Positions 1 to 7,493 of a stretch of DNA of 64,000 nucleotides are shown here, piece after piece. The stretch is from Geobacter argillaceus. GTDB lineage: Bacteria > Desulfobacterota > Desulfuromonadia > Geobacterales > DSM-12255. Below the pieces are notes generated by a model that worked only from the letters and a program-made list of their open reading frames with translations, was not told where the DNA came from and searched no databases. The stretch spans positions 62,001-126,000 of the forward strand of contig NZ_VLLN01000010.1 of the NCBI RefSeq assembly GCF_007830735.1, given 5' to 3'. The translations under genes were made by a program, and so were the position numbers. Position 1 is the first letter of the stretch, and each line of letters opens with the position of its first letter.

Positions 1-228
1 GCTCCCGGTCCTGACGTAGGCGGTCATGTTGACCAGGGGCAGCTCGTGATCCTCCATCAGGTAGACCACGACGCCGTTATCCAGGGTGGCCCGATCGGCC
101 TTGGGAATGGAGAACCGGAGCGGGGCAAAGGTGAGTGCCCGCGGGTCGACGGCCTTGGCCGGCAGGGAGCAGCCGGCTGCAACGAGCAGGGTCAGGCAAA
201 AGCCGAGGAGATGGATGACGGTTTTCAT
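1..228 (-). CDS. M16 family peptidase-like lipoprotein (N-terminal part, cut by window edge)
   Basis: Only the first 76 codons are inside the window. They begin with a short hydrophobic signal and a lipobox-like VAAGC (Cys at about residue 20). The following residues resemble the start of an M16 peptidase core: 'LDNGVVVYLMEDHELPLVN' matches the usual strand 'LxNGxxVxxxExxxxPxV'. Its ATG overlaps the TGA of the M16 protease upstream (ATGA, 225-228), so the two are translationally coupled. Paired M16 genes of this kind usually encode one protein with the zinc motif and one without, acting together in the periplasm. Whether this copy has the HxxEH motif cannot be seen here. Family call is fairly safe; function is inferred. 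Confidence 0.75.
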   Translation of the reverse strand, partial: MKTVIHLLGFCLTLLVAAGCSLPAKAVDPRALTFAPLRFSIPKADRATLDNGVVVYLMEDHELPLVNMTAYVRTGS

Positions 229-1721
229 TGGTTACCTGCCCCCTTTTTGGTGATAAAGCCGACAGTCCGATTGGTTTCCGTCAGGTAGGTCCTGGCTACC
301 CGCTGGATGTCGGCCGGTGTTACCTTGGCCACTTTCTGCCTATGTTCGATCAGGTAGCGCCAAGTGCCGGCAATCGCCTCATATTCGGTGAGGTTCCTGG
401 CCAGGCCGCCGTTGGAACCCATTTGGCGGACCTCTTCGTATTCCAGCCGGTTGAGGATCTGCTGCAGCTCTTGCGGCGAGACCGGCTCGCTTTTCAGTCG
501 CTCCAGTTCGTCGTAGATCGCCTTTTCCACCTCAGGGACGGTGTGCGGCGCGCGCGGTGTGGCGCTGACGATGAAGAGGTTTGGGTAGCGGTGCCCCGGC
601 GCCGTAAAGGCACCGACTTCGGTCACCAGCTGTTTCTCGACCACCAGCTTCCTGAAGAGCCGGGAGGTCCGTCCCTCGGTGAGAAGCATGTCGATGACGT
701 CGAAGACCAGATCGTCCCGGTCGGGGAGGGTCGGCTTGTGGAAACCGATCATCAGTTCCGGCTCGGCATCGCCGACGATCTCGATCCGCTTTTCACCCTG
801 CTGCCGCGGTTCCTCCGCCGCCACCGGCGGTACCGGCGTACCGGGCTTGACGTCGCCGAAATAGCGCTCCACCAGTTTTATCACTGCGTCGCTCCGTACG
901 TCCCCGACGATGGCGACGATGACGTTGTTGGGCGCATAATAACGGTGGAGAAACTCCTCGGTCCTGGTCCGGGTCAGGTTGGCGATGTCCGAGGCCCAGC
1001 CGATGACCGGCTGTCCGTTGGGGTGGACCAGGAACGAAGAGGCCAGAAACGTTTCCCAGAGTTTTCCTTCCGGTTGGGCGTCATAGGAGCGGCGCCGCTC
1101 TTCCATGACCACGTTTCGTTCGGTGTAGAACTCACGGAGGACCGGGTTCTTCATCCGGTCGGACTCGATGGCGGCCCAGAGTTCCAGCTTGTTGGCCGGG
1201 AGATTGATCAGGTAGGTCGTGCCATCCTTGCTGGTGAAGGCGTTGTAACCGATCCCGCCATTCTTGGCGTAGACCTGGGCGAATTCCTCCTTGACCACAT
1301 ACGTTCCAGCCTTTGCCTCAAGCTCCTTCAGTTCCTTTTCCAGCCTGGCAATCAGGGCGGCGTCCCCCTTTTCCCGTTTGGCCTTTTCCAAAAGGATCTG
1401 CTGGGCGGTTGTCTCGATCTGGTCCAGGAGCGGTTTTTCCGCCTCATAGTCAGTGGTGCCGAGGGTCTTGGTCCCCTTGAAGAGCATATGCTCCAGCAGG
1501 TGGGCGATTCCCCGCTCGTCGCTCCGTTCGTCCACGCTCCCCACCTTGAAGCGGATCCAGGCAGCGATGGTGGGGGAAGTGTGGCGTTCGACGATCAGGA
1601 GTTTCATACCGTTTTGCAGGGTGTGCTCGCGTACCCTGTCGGCCAGCCCTTCTCCCCGGGCCGGCAGGACTATGGTAATGAGGGCACAGAGGGCCACCAG
1701 GGTGCTGATACTAAGTTTCAT
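225..1721 (-). CDS. Exported M16 family zinc metalloprotease (pitrilysin/PqqL-like)
   Basis: A 498-residue protein with a cleavable-looking signal peptide (about residues 1-23, ending near ARGEG). The inverted zinc motif HLLEH is at residues 74-78, and the third ligand glutamate probably lies in 'AAIESDRM'. A Lys/Glu-rich insertion of some 60 residues (about 95-150), predicted helical, follows the active site. The C-terminal half has the second M16 domain fold pattern (VEKAIYDELERL and following). M16 peptidases degrade peptides or process exported proteins in the periplasm. It is the first gene of a coupled pair with a second M16 gene downstream. The substrate is unknown. Confidence 0.88.
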   Translation of the reverse strand: MKLSISTLVALCALITIVLPARGEGLADRVREHTLQNGMKLLIVERHTSPTIAAWIRFKVGSVDERSDERGIAHLLEHMLFKGTKTLGTTDYEAEKPLLDQIETTAQQILLEKAKREKGDAALIARLEKELKELEAKAGTYVVKEEFAQVYAKNGGIGYNAFTSKDGTTYLINLPANKLELWAAIESDRMKNPVLREFYTERNVVMEERRRSYDAQPEGKLWETFLASSFLVHPNGQPVIGWASDIANLTRTRTEEFLHRYYAPNNVIVAIVGDVRSDAVIKLVERYFGDVKPGTPVPPVAAEEPRQQGEKRIEIVGDAEPELMIGFHKPTLPDRDDLVFDVIDMLLTEGRTSRLFRKLVVEKQLVTEVGAFTAPGHRYPNLFIVSATPRAPHTVPEVEKAIYDELERLKSEPVSPQELQQILNRLEYEEVRQMGSNGGLARNLTEYEAIAGTWRYLIEHRQKVAKVTPADIQRVARTYLTETNRTVGFITKKGAGNQ

Positions 1722-1830
1722 GCAATCACCTCAATCATGGAATGGAACGGTATGCAACTGACATTTATAGCAGCGGGGAGGGGTGATGTAAAGAGTGGCG
1801 GAGAGGCGAATCGTCCTGTAAAAGCATTTA

Positions 1831-1963
1831 AACACAGAGCAACGGAGCAACTGAGCAGAATCGCGGGGGGAAATATAGCCCTCTCTGTTTGGAACTCACC
1901 AACCGAGGTGGACTGTATTTTTCTTGTTTTCTCCGTGGCTCCGTTGCTCCGTTGCTCCGTGTT
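1831..1963. repeat. Nonamer-period inverted repeat (hairpin), copy 1
   Basis: The left arm (1831-1860) carries degenerate 9-bp units of GAGCAACGG type. The right arm (1929-1963) reads as the reverse complement, with units CTCCGTTGC. About 68 bases separate the arms. The element fills most of the gap between the peroxiredoxin 3' end and the divergent M16 start. Related elements occur at 49081-49180 and 50382-50520. No gene is visible in this spacer. Confidence 0.85.
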
Positions 1964-1980
1964 ATTCAAACGGTACTGAA

Positions 1981-2646
1981 TCACTTCCTGTCCAGGGTCT
2001 TTTCCCCCGGCTTCCATCCAAGCGGGCAGAGCGATCCTGTCTGAAGCGCCTCCAGGACCCGGATGGTCTCATCTACGCTCCGCCCCACGTCCAGGTTGTG
2101 CACCACCTGATACTGGAGAATGCCGTTCGGGTCGATAATGAAGAGTCCGCGCAGAGCCACGCCGGCTTCGTCTTCCAGGACGCCGTAATTGCGGGCCGTC
2201 GTCTTGTTGAAGTCGGCCAGCAGGGGGATTTTGAGATCCCCCAGGTCGCCCCGCTTGATCCAGGCCAGGTGGGACCACTTGCTATCGGTCGAGGCGCCGA
2301 TGACCTCCGCCCCCAACTCCTTGAACTTTTCCAGGGCGCTATTGAACCCCTTGATCTCTGTCGGGCAGACAAAGGTGAAATCGGCCGGGTAAAAGAAGAA
2401 TACCAGCCATTTGCCGCGAAAGTCGGCCAGGTTGACGGTCTTGAACTCTTTCCCCGGCACGGTGCCGATCACCCCCTCCAGGGTGAAGCCAGGTGCGGGC
2501 TTACCGACTTTGGCGATGGCCGGCGCTTCCCGGGTGGTCTTCGTTTCGGTGGCTTCGACTGGCAGGGAGAGGCTCAACGACGCAAGCAGCAGCAACGTCA
2601 TGGCCAGCGCGGTCAAGCGGTGCGTGCGAAATCCGTATAGGGACAT
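1981..2646 (-). CDS. Exported 2-Cys peroxiredoxin (AhpC/Prx1-type)
   Basis: A 221-residue protein. The start at 2646 is chosen because AGGAGG stands just upstream (reading CAGGAGGATCGCCAC-ATG) and because a signal peptide follows (hydrophobic residues 11-28, then VEATE). The peroxidatic cysteine is in FVCPTE (Cys94). A resolving-cysteine candidate lies near the C-terminus in LCPLGW (about residue 207), so it looks like a typical 2-Cys enzyme that reduces H2O2 and organic peroxides. Export to the periplasm is unusual for AhpC-type enzymes, and the reductant is unknown. It is divergent from a cyclophilin gene. An upstream in-frame extension exists but lacks a ribosome site. Confidence 0.9.
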   Translation of the reverse strand: MSLYGFRTHRLTALAMTLLLLASLSLSLPVEATETKTTREAPAIAKVGKPAPGFTLEGVIGTVPGKEFKTVNLADFRGKWLVFFFYPADFTFVCPTEIKGFNSALEKFKELGAEVIGASTDSKWSHLAWIKRGDLGDLKIPLLADFNKTTARNYGVLEDEAGVALRGLFIIDPNGILQYQVVHNLDVGRSVDETIRVLEALQTGSLCPLGWKPGEKTLDRK

Positions 2647-2843
2647 GTGGCGATCCTCCTGTGGGATACTAATGGACTTGACCTTGAAAAGCATAACGCA
2701 GCATCCGGGCATTACAATGCCGGAGTACGGAAAAAGCGATTCATTCCAGGGGCAAAGTGTGATAGAAGAGCCGTACGTATCGACCTGAATCCGTGAGAAA
2801 TTGTTCACGATTGAGTGAAACCTACAAAGCAAAGGAGATGCAG

Positions 2844-3359
2844 ATGAGCGAAGAGCAGAATCCACGGGTAGTGCTGGAGACCTCCCACGGGAACATCACC
2901 ATTGAACTTTTCAAGGACAAGGCCCCGATTACGGTCCGCAACTTTCTCACCTATGTGAACGAAGGGTATTATGACGGCCTTATCTTTCACCGGGTCATCA
3001 AAGGGTTCATGATCCAGGGGGGAGGGATGGATGCGGATATGCAGCCCAAGAAGACCCGCTTTGCCATTAAGAATGAGGCTAACAACGGTCTGAAAAACAT
3101 GCGGGGGACCCTGGCCATGGCCCGGACGGCAGTGGTCGACAGTGCCACGTCGCAGTTTTTCATCAACGTGGTGGACAATGCGTTCCTCGACTATAAGGGA
3201 AAGCGGCCGGAGGAGTTCGGCTATGCGGTTTTCGGTCAGGTGGTTGATGGTATGGAGGTGGTCGACGCCATCAGGGAGGTGAAGACCGGTAGCAAAGGGG
3301 GGCATGGGGACGTGCCTCTGGAGCCGGTAACCATCACCAAGGCCGGTGTGGCGGGGTAA
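2844..3359 (+). CDS. Cyclophilin-type peptidyl-prolyl cis-trans isomerase
   Basis: A 171-residue single-domain cyclophilin. The family core is plain: '[11 protein letters not shown]' at the start, [31 protein letters not shown] and the closing [13 protein letters not shown]. The active-site Arg and Phe/Gln are in FHR and MIQGG. No signal peptide is seen, so it is probably cytoplasmic (PpiB-like). The start at 2844 places GGAG six bases upstream; an ATG at 2838 sits too close to that site. It catalyses proline isomerisation during protein folding. A strong hairpin terminator follows. Confidence 0.93.
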   Translation: MSEEQNPRVVLETSHGNITIELFKDKAPITVRNFLTYVNEGYYDGLIFHRVIKGFMIQGGGMDADMQPKKTRFAIKNEANNGLKNMRGTLAMARTAVVDSATSQFFINVVDNAFLDYKGKRPEEFGYAVFGQVVDGMEVVDAIREVKTGSKGGHGDVPLEPVTITKAGVAG

Positions 3360-3380
3360 GCCCCACGGAGATCGAAAACG

Positions 3381-3416
3381 CACAAAGGCCGTCGGGGAAT
3401 ACCGGCGGCCTTTGTG
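3381..3416. terminator. Bidirectional hairpin terminator between cyclophilin gene and ruvA
   Basis: Two 15-base arms (3381-3395 and 3402-3416) pair with a single G-T wobble around a six-base loop. A/T-containing ends flank the GC core. It lies between convergent genes, so it can serve both. Confidence 0.85.
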
Positions 3417-3453
3417 TTGCGGGGTGGCTTGATAACAACGGTACGGCAGGCGG

Positions 3454-4056
3454 TCAGCGCATCAGCCGTTTCAGGGCCTGCTTCAGCACGGCTTCCATCT
3501 GCGTATCGTCAGGTGGTGCCAGCTCAGCCAGGACCTTGGTTACCAGCGTCTCTTTGTAACCCAGGTTGATGAGGGCAGAGGCGACATCGTCGAGCAGACC
3601 GCTGTCCGGTGCTCGTCCCGGGGCGGCCGTCTGGGTGGACAGCTCCAGCCCGAGTTTTTTCACCTTTTCCCTCAGTTCCAGGACGAGGCGCTCGGCTGTT
3701 TTTTTGCCGATGCCGGGAATGGCCGAGAGTCGGGCAAGATCGCCACGGGCAAGGGCGCCTGCCAACTCCTCGGCCTGGACATTGGAGAGAATGTCCCGTC
3801 CCAGCTTGGGCCCGATGCCGGAAACCGTGAGCAGGAGTTGGAAAAACTGTTTTTCCAGGGGGGTACGGAACCCGAAGAGGTGGATGGCATCCTCTTTGAC
3901 ATGGGTGTGGATGTGCAGGGTGACGTTCGCCCCCTCTGCCGGCAGGTCGAAATAGGTGGAAAAAGGGACCTGAACCCGGTAGCCGACACCGTTCACGTCG
4001 AGAACGATGGCTTCCGGCGATTTGTGGGCCAGTCGGCCGGTAAGTAGGGCGATCAT
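3454..4056 (-). CDS. ruvA: Holliday junction branch migration protein RuvA
   Basis: 200 residues, the family's usual length. It starts MIALLTGRLAHKSPEAIVLD, the OB-fold domain. Two helix-hairpin-helix segments follow: VSGIGPKLGRDIL (about 78-90) and IPGIGKKTAERLVLELR (about 113-129). The C-terminal domain III (LINLGYKETLVTKVLAEL) normally contacts RuvB. RuvA binds four-way junctions and recruits the RuvB motor. It is the last gene of yebC-ruvC-ruvA; ruvB does not follow, so RuvB must be encoded elsewhere. A heptamer array (4066-4100) sits just before its start. Confidence 0.97.
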   Translation of the reverse strand: MIALLTGRLAHKSPEAIVLDVNGVGYRVQVPFSTYFDLPAEGANVTLHIHTHVKEDAIHLFGFRTPLEKQFFQLLLTVSGIGPKLGRDILSNVQAEELAGALARGDLARLSAIPGIGKKTAERLVLELREKVKKLGLELSTQTAAPGRAPDSGLLDDVASALINLGYKETLVTKVLAELAPPDDTQMEAVLKQALKRLMR

Positions 4057-4065
4057 GGGATGTCC

Positions 4066-4100
4066 GTGAACAGTGATGTGTGAACGGTGACGGGTGAGGG
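4066..4100. repeat. Heptamer tandem array, five GTGANNN units
   Basis: Five uninterrupted 7-bp units (GTGAACA, GTGATGT, GTGAACG, GTGACGG, GTGAGGG) occupy nearly the whole 46-bp spacer between ruvC and ruvA. Each starts with GTGA and varies in the last three bases. Relative to the genes the units run on the opposite strand. See the other period-7 arrays at 37381, 46372, 48200, 52910, 54364, 55633 and 56699. Confidence 0.85.
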
Positions 4101-4102
4101 CA

Positions 4103-4603
4103 TTATCTGTTCACCTTAGCCTGCACCATTGCTTTGAGATTTGCCGAATTGGCGTGACAGATGGCCACGGCCAGGGCATCGGAGGCGTCGGCCTGGGCGA
4201 TTTCCGGCAGGTTCAGGAGAATTCTGACCATCTGTTGGACCTGGTCTTTGCTGGCGTGGCCATGGCCGACCACGGCCTGTTTGACCTGCATTGCCGTATA
4301 CTCGAAAACCGGCAGGCCGGCATTGACTCCGGCTACGATGGCCGCGCCCCGGGCCTGCCCCAGTTTGAGGGCGCTCTGGACGTTGTGGGCGAGGAAGATC
4401 TGCTCGACGGCCACTGCGTCGGGGCTATAGGTGGCGATGACATGGGCGAGTCCTTCATAGATCGCTTTCAGCCGGTTCGGAAAGTCACCGGCCTTGTCGG
4501 TGAAGATGGCGCCGTTGTCGATATGAACGAGCCGGTTCCCGATCTTCTCGGTAATGCCATAGCCGGTGATGCGGGAACCGGGATCGATGCCTAAAACACG
4601 CAT
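4103..4603 (-). CDS. ruvC: Crossover junction endodeoxyribonuclease RuvC
   Basis: 166 residues with the RNase H-fold catalytic acids visible: Asp7 in VLGIDPGS, Glu67 in AVEQIF, and Asp139/Asp142 in [11 protein letters not shown]. It resolves Holliday junctions by paired nicking. Its ATG shares a base with the yebC stop (TAATG, 4601-4605), so translation is coupled. A degenerate heptamer array separates it from ruvA. Confidence 0.97.
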   Translation of the reverse strand: MRVLGIDPGSRITGYGITEKIGNRLVHIDNGAIFTDKAGDFPNRLKAIYEGLAHVIATYSPDAVAVEQIFLAHNVQSALKLGQARGAAIVAGVNAGLPVFEYTAMQVKQAVVGHGHASKDQVQQMVRILLNLPEIAQADASDALAVAICHANSANLKAMVQAKVNR

Positions 4604-5346
4604 TACATCATTTTTTCCATCTCTTCGTCCGAGATGTCGAAGTTGGCGTACACATTCTGGACGTCGTCGTTGTCCTCCAGCCGATCCATCATCTTCAGCA
4701 TGCTCTCGGCAGCTTTCCCTTCCAGCTGTATCTGCGTCTGGGGGATCATGGTGACTTCCGCCGATTCAGGTTTGAACCCCGCCTTTTCCAGCGCCTCACG
4801 TACCTCGATGAAGTTCGCGGGATCGGTGGTGACCTCGAACTGATCGTCCTCGTCGGTCACGTCATCGGCACCAGCCTCAATGGCCGCCTCGAACAGCTTG
4901 TCAAAGTCGATCGATTTTGGGAAAACAAGCAGTCCTTTTTTGTCGAACATCCAGGCAACGCAGCCGGCCTCGCCCATGTTGCCGTTGCACTTGGTAAAGA
5001 TGCTCCGCACATCGGAAACGGTCCGGTTCCGGTTGTCGGTCATCACTTCCACCAGGACTGCCACGCCATTGGGGCCGTAGCCTTCGTAGACGATCTCCTC
5101 GTACGTGACCCCTTCCATTTCGCCGGTGCCCTTTTTGATGGCCCGGTCGATATTATCCTTGGGCATGTTTTCGGCCTTGGCTTTGTCAACCGCGGTTCGC
5201 AGGCGGGGGTTGCCGTTCGGGTCGCCTCCACCGAGCTTGGCGGCAACGGTGATCTCCTTGATCAGCTTGGTGAAGATCTTGCCGCGCTTGGCGTCAGCGG
5301 CACCTTTTTTGTGCTTGATGGTACTCCATTTATTATGACCTGACAT
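4603..5346 (-). CDS. yebC: YebC/PmpR family protein (TACO1-like)
   Basis: 247 residues, starting at the family signature [25 protein letters not shown] (positions 1-25). The middle carries [12 protein letters not shown] and the acidic domain with '[14 protein letters not shown]'. YebC proteins were first annotated as transcription regulators. Later work on bacterial YebC and mitochondrial TACO1 points to relief of ribosome stalling on proline-rich stretches. A longer upstream reading frame exists but lacks the family start. It heads the ruvCA operon, as is common in many bacteria, with a good promoter at 5391-5420. Confidence 0.95.
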   Translation of the reverse strand: MSGHNKWSTIKHKKGAADAKRGKIFTKLIKEITVAAKLGGGDPNGNPRLRTAVDKAKAENMPKDNIDRAIKKGTGEMEGVTYEEIVYEGYGPNGVAVLVEVMTDNRNRTVSDVRSIFTKCNGNMGEAGCVAWMFDKKGLLVFPKSIDFDKLFEAAIEAGADDVTDEDDQFEVTTDPANFIEVREALEKAGFKPESAEVTMIPQTQIQLEGKAAESMLKMMDRLEDNDDVQNVYANFDISDEEMEKMM

Positions 5347-5390
5347 CCCTCTATCTCCTCCTGGAATGGTTGTGGACGTAAAAACGCGAA

Positions 5391-5420
5391 ATACTAGCAT
5401 GGTAAAATCTGCCTTGTAAA
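5391..5420 (-). promoter_or_regulatory. Predicted sigma70 promoter for yebC-ruvCA
   Basis: On the minus strand TTTACA (5420-5415) is followed after 18 bases by TAGTAT (5396-5391), about 45 bases before the yebC start. Prediction only. Confidence 0.5.
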
Positions 5421-5502
5421 GGATGAAAAATGCCGCTAAACTGCCCGACAATCTGTTTGTTCCTGCGAGAGTTGCGAGTCTGGTCCGGTTAGGGAGGTTG
5501 TC

Positions 5503-5883
5503 ATGGAGATAGGTGCTTTTTCGTTTTACCGGCAACGGCTGGTTCAAGCGCTGGTCTCGTGCCTGTTGTTGGGGCTGCTGCTCTCCGGGTGTGCCGGAAC
5601 CGGCAGTAACGGCCGCGGACTTCCCCCTATCTTCAGTCAGGAGGAACTCAGCCGACCTTATGCAAAGGTCGGGCAACTGACGGTGAGTCGGGAGCGGTAC
5701 GGGGCTCCGGAGGATCTCACTCCGGCCGACTATGACTGGGCATACCATGCGCTCCGGACCGAAGCTGCGAGAATAGATGCCGACGGTATCATTCTTCCTG
5801 AAGTCAAAGTGAAGAACGCCACGTATATATTTTTCCCCTCTTCAGAGATCAGCGCTCAGGCCACGGCAATTCGTTTCCGCTGA
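5503..5883 (+). CDS. Small predicted lipoprotein, unknown function
   Basis: A 126-residue protein. An N-terminal amphipathic stretch precedes a hydrophobic helix (about 14-29) ending in a lipobox LLSGC (Cys about 30). The mature part has '[16 protein letters not shown]' and '[33 protein letters not shown]'. That pattern recalls small lipoproteins that assemble a beta-sheet with a heavy-metal- or YbjQ-like fold, but I cannot assign a family. It stands alone between divergent yebC and the iclR gene. The start is ATG with GGGAGG upstream. Confidence 0.75.
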   Translation: MEIGAFSFYRQRLVQALVSCLLLGLLLSGCAGTGSNGRGLPPIFSQEELSRPYAKVGQLTVSRERYGAPEDLTPADYDWAYHALRTEAARIDADGIILPEVKVKNATYIFFPSSEISAQATAIRFR

Positions 5884-6283
5884 ACGATCTGACGCAACCC
5901 GCCTATGCCGACCCGGGCTGCCCCAGTTGCGTGAGGTGGCAGGCTGAATCCCCCCCCGTTTGATTTCCCCCTTTTTTTTTGTTTACTGCCGTTTGGCGTG
6001 AGCCAGCTATAACTGTTCAGCATTGTTGATGAATCCGGACGTGGAGCGGGACCCGCCATTTATTTTCAAACTCGTGTTTCTTGCCAATACAATTTATATA
6101 ACCTGAATTTATTGCAGGAGCTCTCACATTAAAACTCCACTGAAAATAAAGGAAAAAATAAAAATGTATACAAAAAGCCAAAAACGATATTGACACATAT
6201 AGAACGTCGTGTTAGAAATTCACCAACTACTTAACTATGCGTTTGTAAAACAATCGTTTTTTTGCAGTGAAAACGGGATCTCC
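5884..6283. other. 400-bp gene-free, AT-rich upstream region of iclR
   Basis: No convincing reading frame. It holds a C-run/T-run (about 5950-5980), then a clearly AT-rich tract from about 6060 that contrasts with the surrounding GC-rich DNA, and a promoter-like pair at 6190-6218. The composition fits a regulatory or bent-DNA region. Confidence 0.6.
6190..6218 (+). promoter_or_regulatory. Predicted sigma70 promoter for iclR-type gene
   Basis: TTGACA (6190-6195), a 17-base spacer, then TAGAAA (6213-6218). Transcription from here would start near 6225, which argues against a GTG start at 6209 and for the ATG at 6284. Confidence 0.55.
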
Positions 6284-7054
6284 ATGTTCAGGGACAAGCG
6301 CGAATATACGGTGCAAAGTGTTGAGAATGCTCTGGATATTCTAGAGGTTCTGGCTGAGGGTACGCTTGATGCGACGCTCCCCAGATTGTCCGAGACGTTG
6401 GGGGTCAGTCGCAATAAGGTGTTCCGGCTATTGGCCACCCTTGAGAGTCGGGAGCTGGTCCAGCGGGAAGAGCAGAGCGGCGTGTATCGTCTCGGGCTGG
6501 GGATGCTGGGGCTTGCGCAGCGGGTAGTGAACGGTGCCAGTCTCATACGGCACGCCCATCCGGTCATGGAGACGCTGGCCCGCAAGCATGACGAGGCCGT
6601 GTATCTGACCGTGCTGCAAGGGGAAGAGGTGCTGTTCCTCGATATGGTCGACTGCGATCAACCGGTCAAGGCGGCTGCCTTGGTGGGCAAGAAGTACCCG
6701 TTTTTTACCAACGCGGCTGGTAAGGCGATCAAGGCCCTTGAGCCGGGGGACCTGCTGGAAAAGTTCTTCAAGAAGGTCCGTCGGCGCATGGATGCCGACG
6801 AGGTCGCCAGGCTTGAATCGGAACTTTCCGAGATCCGGGAAAAAGGTGTGGCGATCGACAGCGGTGGCTTGGGGGAGGGGATTGTCGGTGTGGCTGTCGC
6901 TGTTCGCGATTATGCCGGCAAGGTGGTGGGGGCCATTACGCTCCTGGGGCCATCGTTTCGACTCCTCACCGATCGGATAGAAAACGAGATCGTTCCATCC
7001 CTGATGGAGGGAGCTGAGACTCTTTCAATGAAATTTGGCTACGCTCGGGTATAG
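6284..7054 (+). CDS. IclR family transcriptional regulator
   Basis: 256 residues from ATG 6284. The N-terminal winged helix-turn-helix is 'VQSVENALDILEVLAEG' followed by LSETLGVSRNKVFRLLATLESRELV (about residues 8-60). The C-terminal effector domain begins near residue 75 (HPVMETLARKHDEAVYLTVLQGEEVLFLD) and includes the usual 'TNAAGKAIKA' loop. IclR regulators bind small carboxylic acids. Its position directly before the acetate-type symporter operon suggests control by acetate or a related acid. An alternative GTG start at 6209 would add 25 residues but lies at the predicted -10. Confidence 0.9.
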   Translation: MFRDKREYTVQSVENALDILEVLAEGTLDATLPRLSETLGVSRNKVFRLLATLESRELVQREEQSGVYRLGLGMLGLAQRVVNGASLIRHAHPVMETLARKHDEAVYLTVLQGEEVLFLDMVDCDQPVKAAALVGKKYPFFTNAAGKAIKALEPGDLLEKFFKKVRRRMDADEVARLESELSEIREKGVAIDSGGLGEGIVGVAVAVRDYAGKVVGAITLLGPSFRLLTDRIENEIVPSLMEGAETLSMKFGYARV

Positions 7055-7173
7055 TTCTACAGATTAATACCGAAACCATTTTCGGAAAGGAGGTTTGCAC
7101 GCAGAATCCTCATTAGCGGGGGGCGGGACGCCGTCTTTTCGGTTACAGAATCCAACAGAAAGGAGTAACGACC

Positions 7174-7482
7174 ATGGCAGAGAAGCAGTATGATTGGGCA
7201 GCAATTGCCAGGAATCCGAAGTTCGTCGAGCTGCATCGCAAGAAGACCGTTTTTCTTTTCGGCTGGTGGATATTTTCCACTGTCTACTATTTCCTTCTCC
7301 CTATCGGAGCGGCCTACACACCGGGCCTCTTCAAGATCAAGATCATCGGCGTCATCAACTTCGGGTATATCTTCGCCCTTTCCCAGTTCATCGTTTCCTG
7401 GGCACTGGCCCATTACTACGCCCATGTGGCCAACAAAGACTTCGACCGGCTGACCCGCGAGCTGGTTGACGAACTCAAGTAA
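7174..7482 (+). CDS. DUF485 family small inner-membrane protein (symporter partner)
   Basis: 102 residues with two transmembrane helices (about 28-48 and 62-84) and the family pattern 'RNPKFVELHRKKTVFLFGWW' near residues 13-32. DUF485 (YjcH-like) proteins are encoded immediately before SSS-family acetate permeases and are thought to accompany them in the membrane. Here the symporter gene follows after 11 bases. A clear AGGAG precedes the ATG. Confidence 0.9.
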   Translation: MAEKQYDWAAIARNPKFVELHRKKTVFLFGWWIFSTVYYFLLPIGAAYTPGLFKIKIIGVINFGYIFALSQFIVSWALAHYYAHVANKDFDRLTRELVDELK

Positions 7483-7493
7483 AGGAGGACTAC

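Noticed and set aside
228-1979. Long plus-strand open frame (583 codons)
   Set aside because: It is the shadow of the M16 protease gene, which has zinc motif, signal peptide and coupling to its neighbour; the shadow resembles no family.
7055-7173. c-di-GMP (GEMM) riboswitch before the symporter operon
   Set aside because: I looked for the conserved GEMM sequence pattern because such switches are common in Geobacter, but it is not present here or before frdC.
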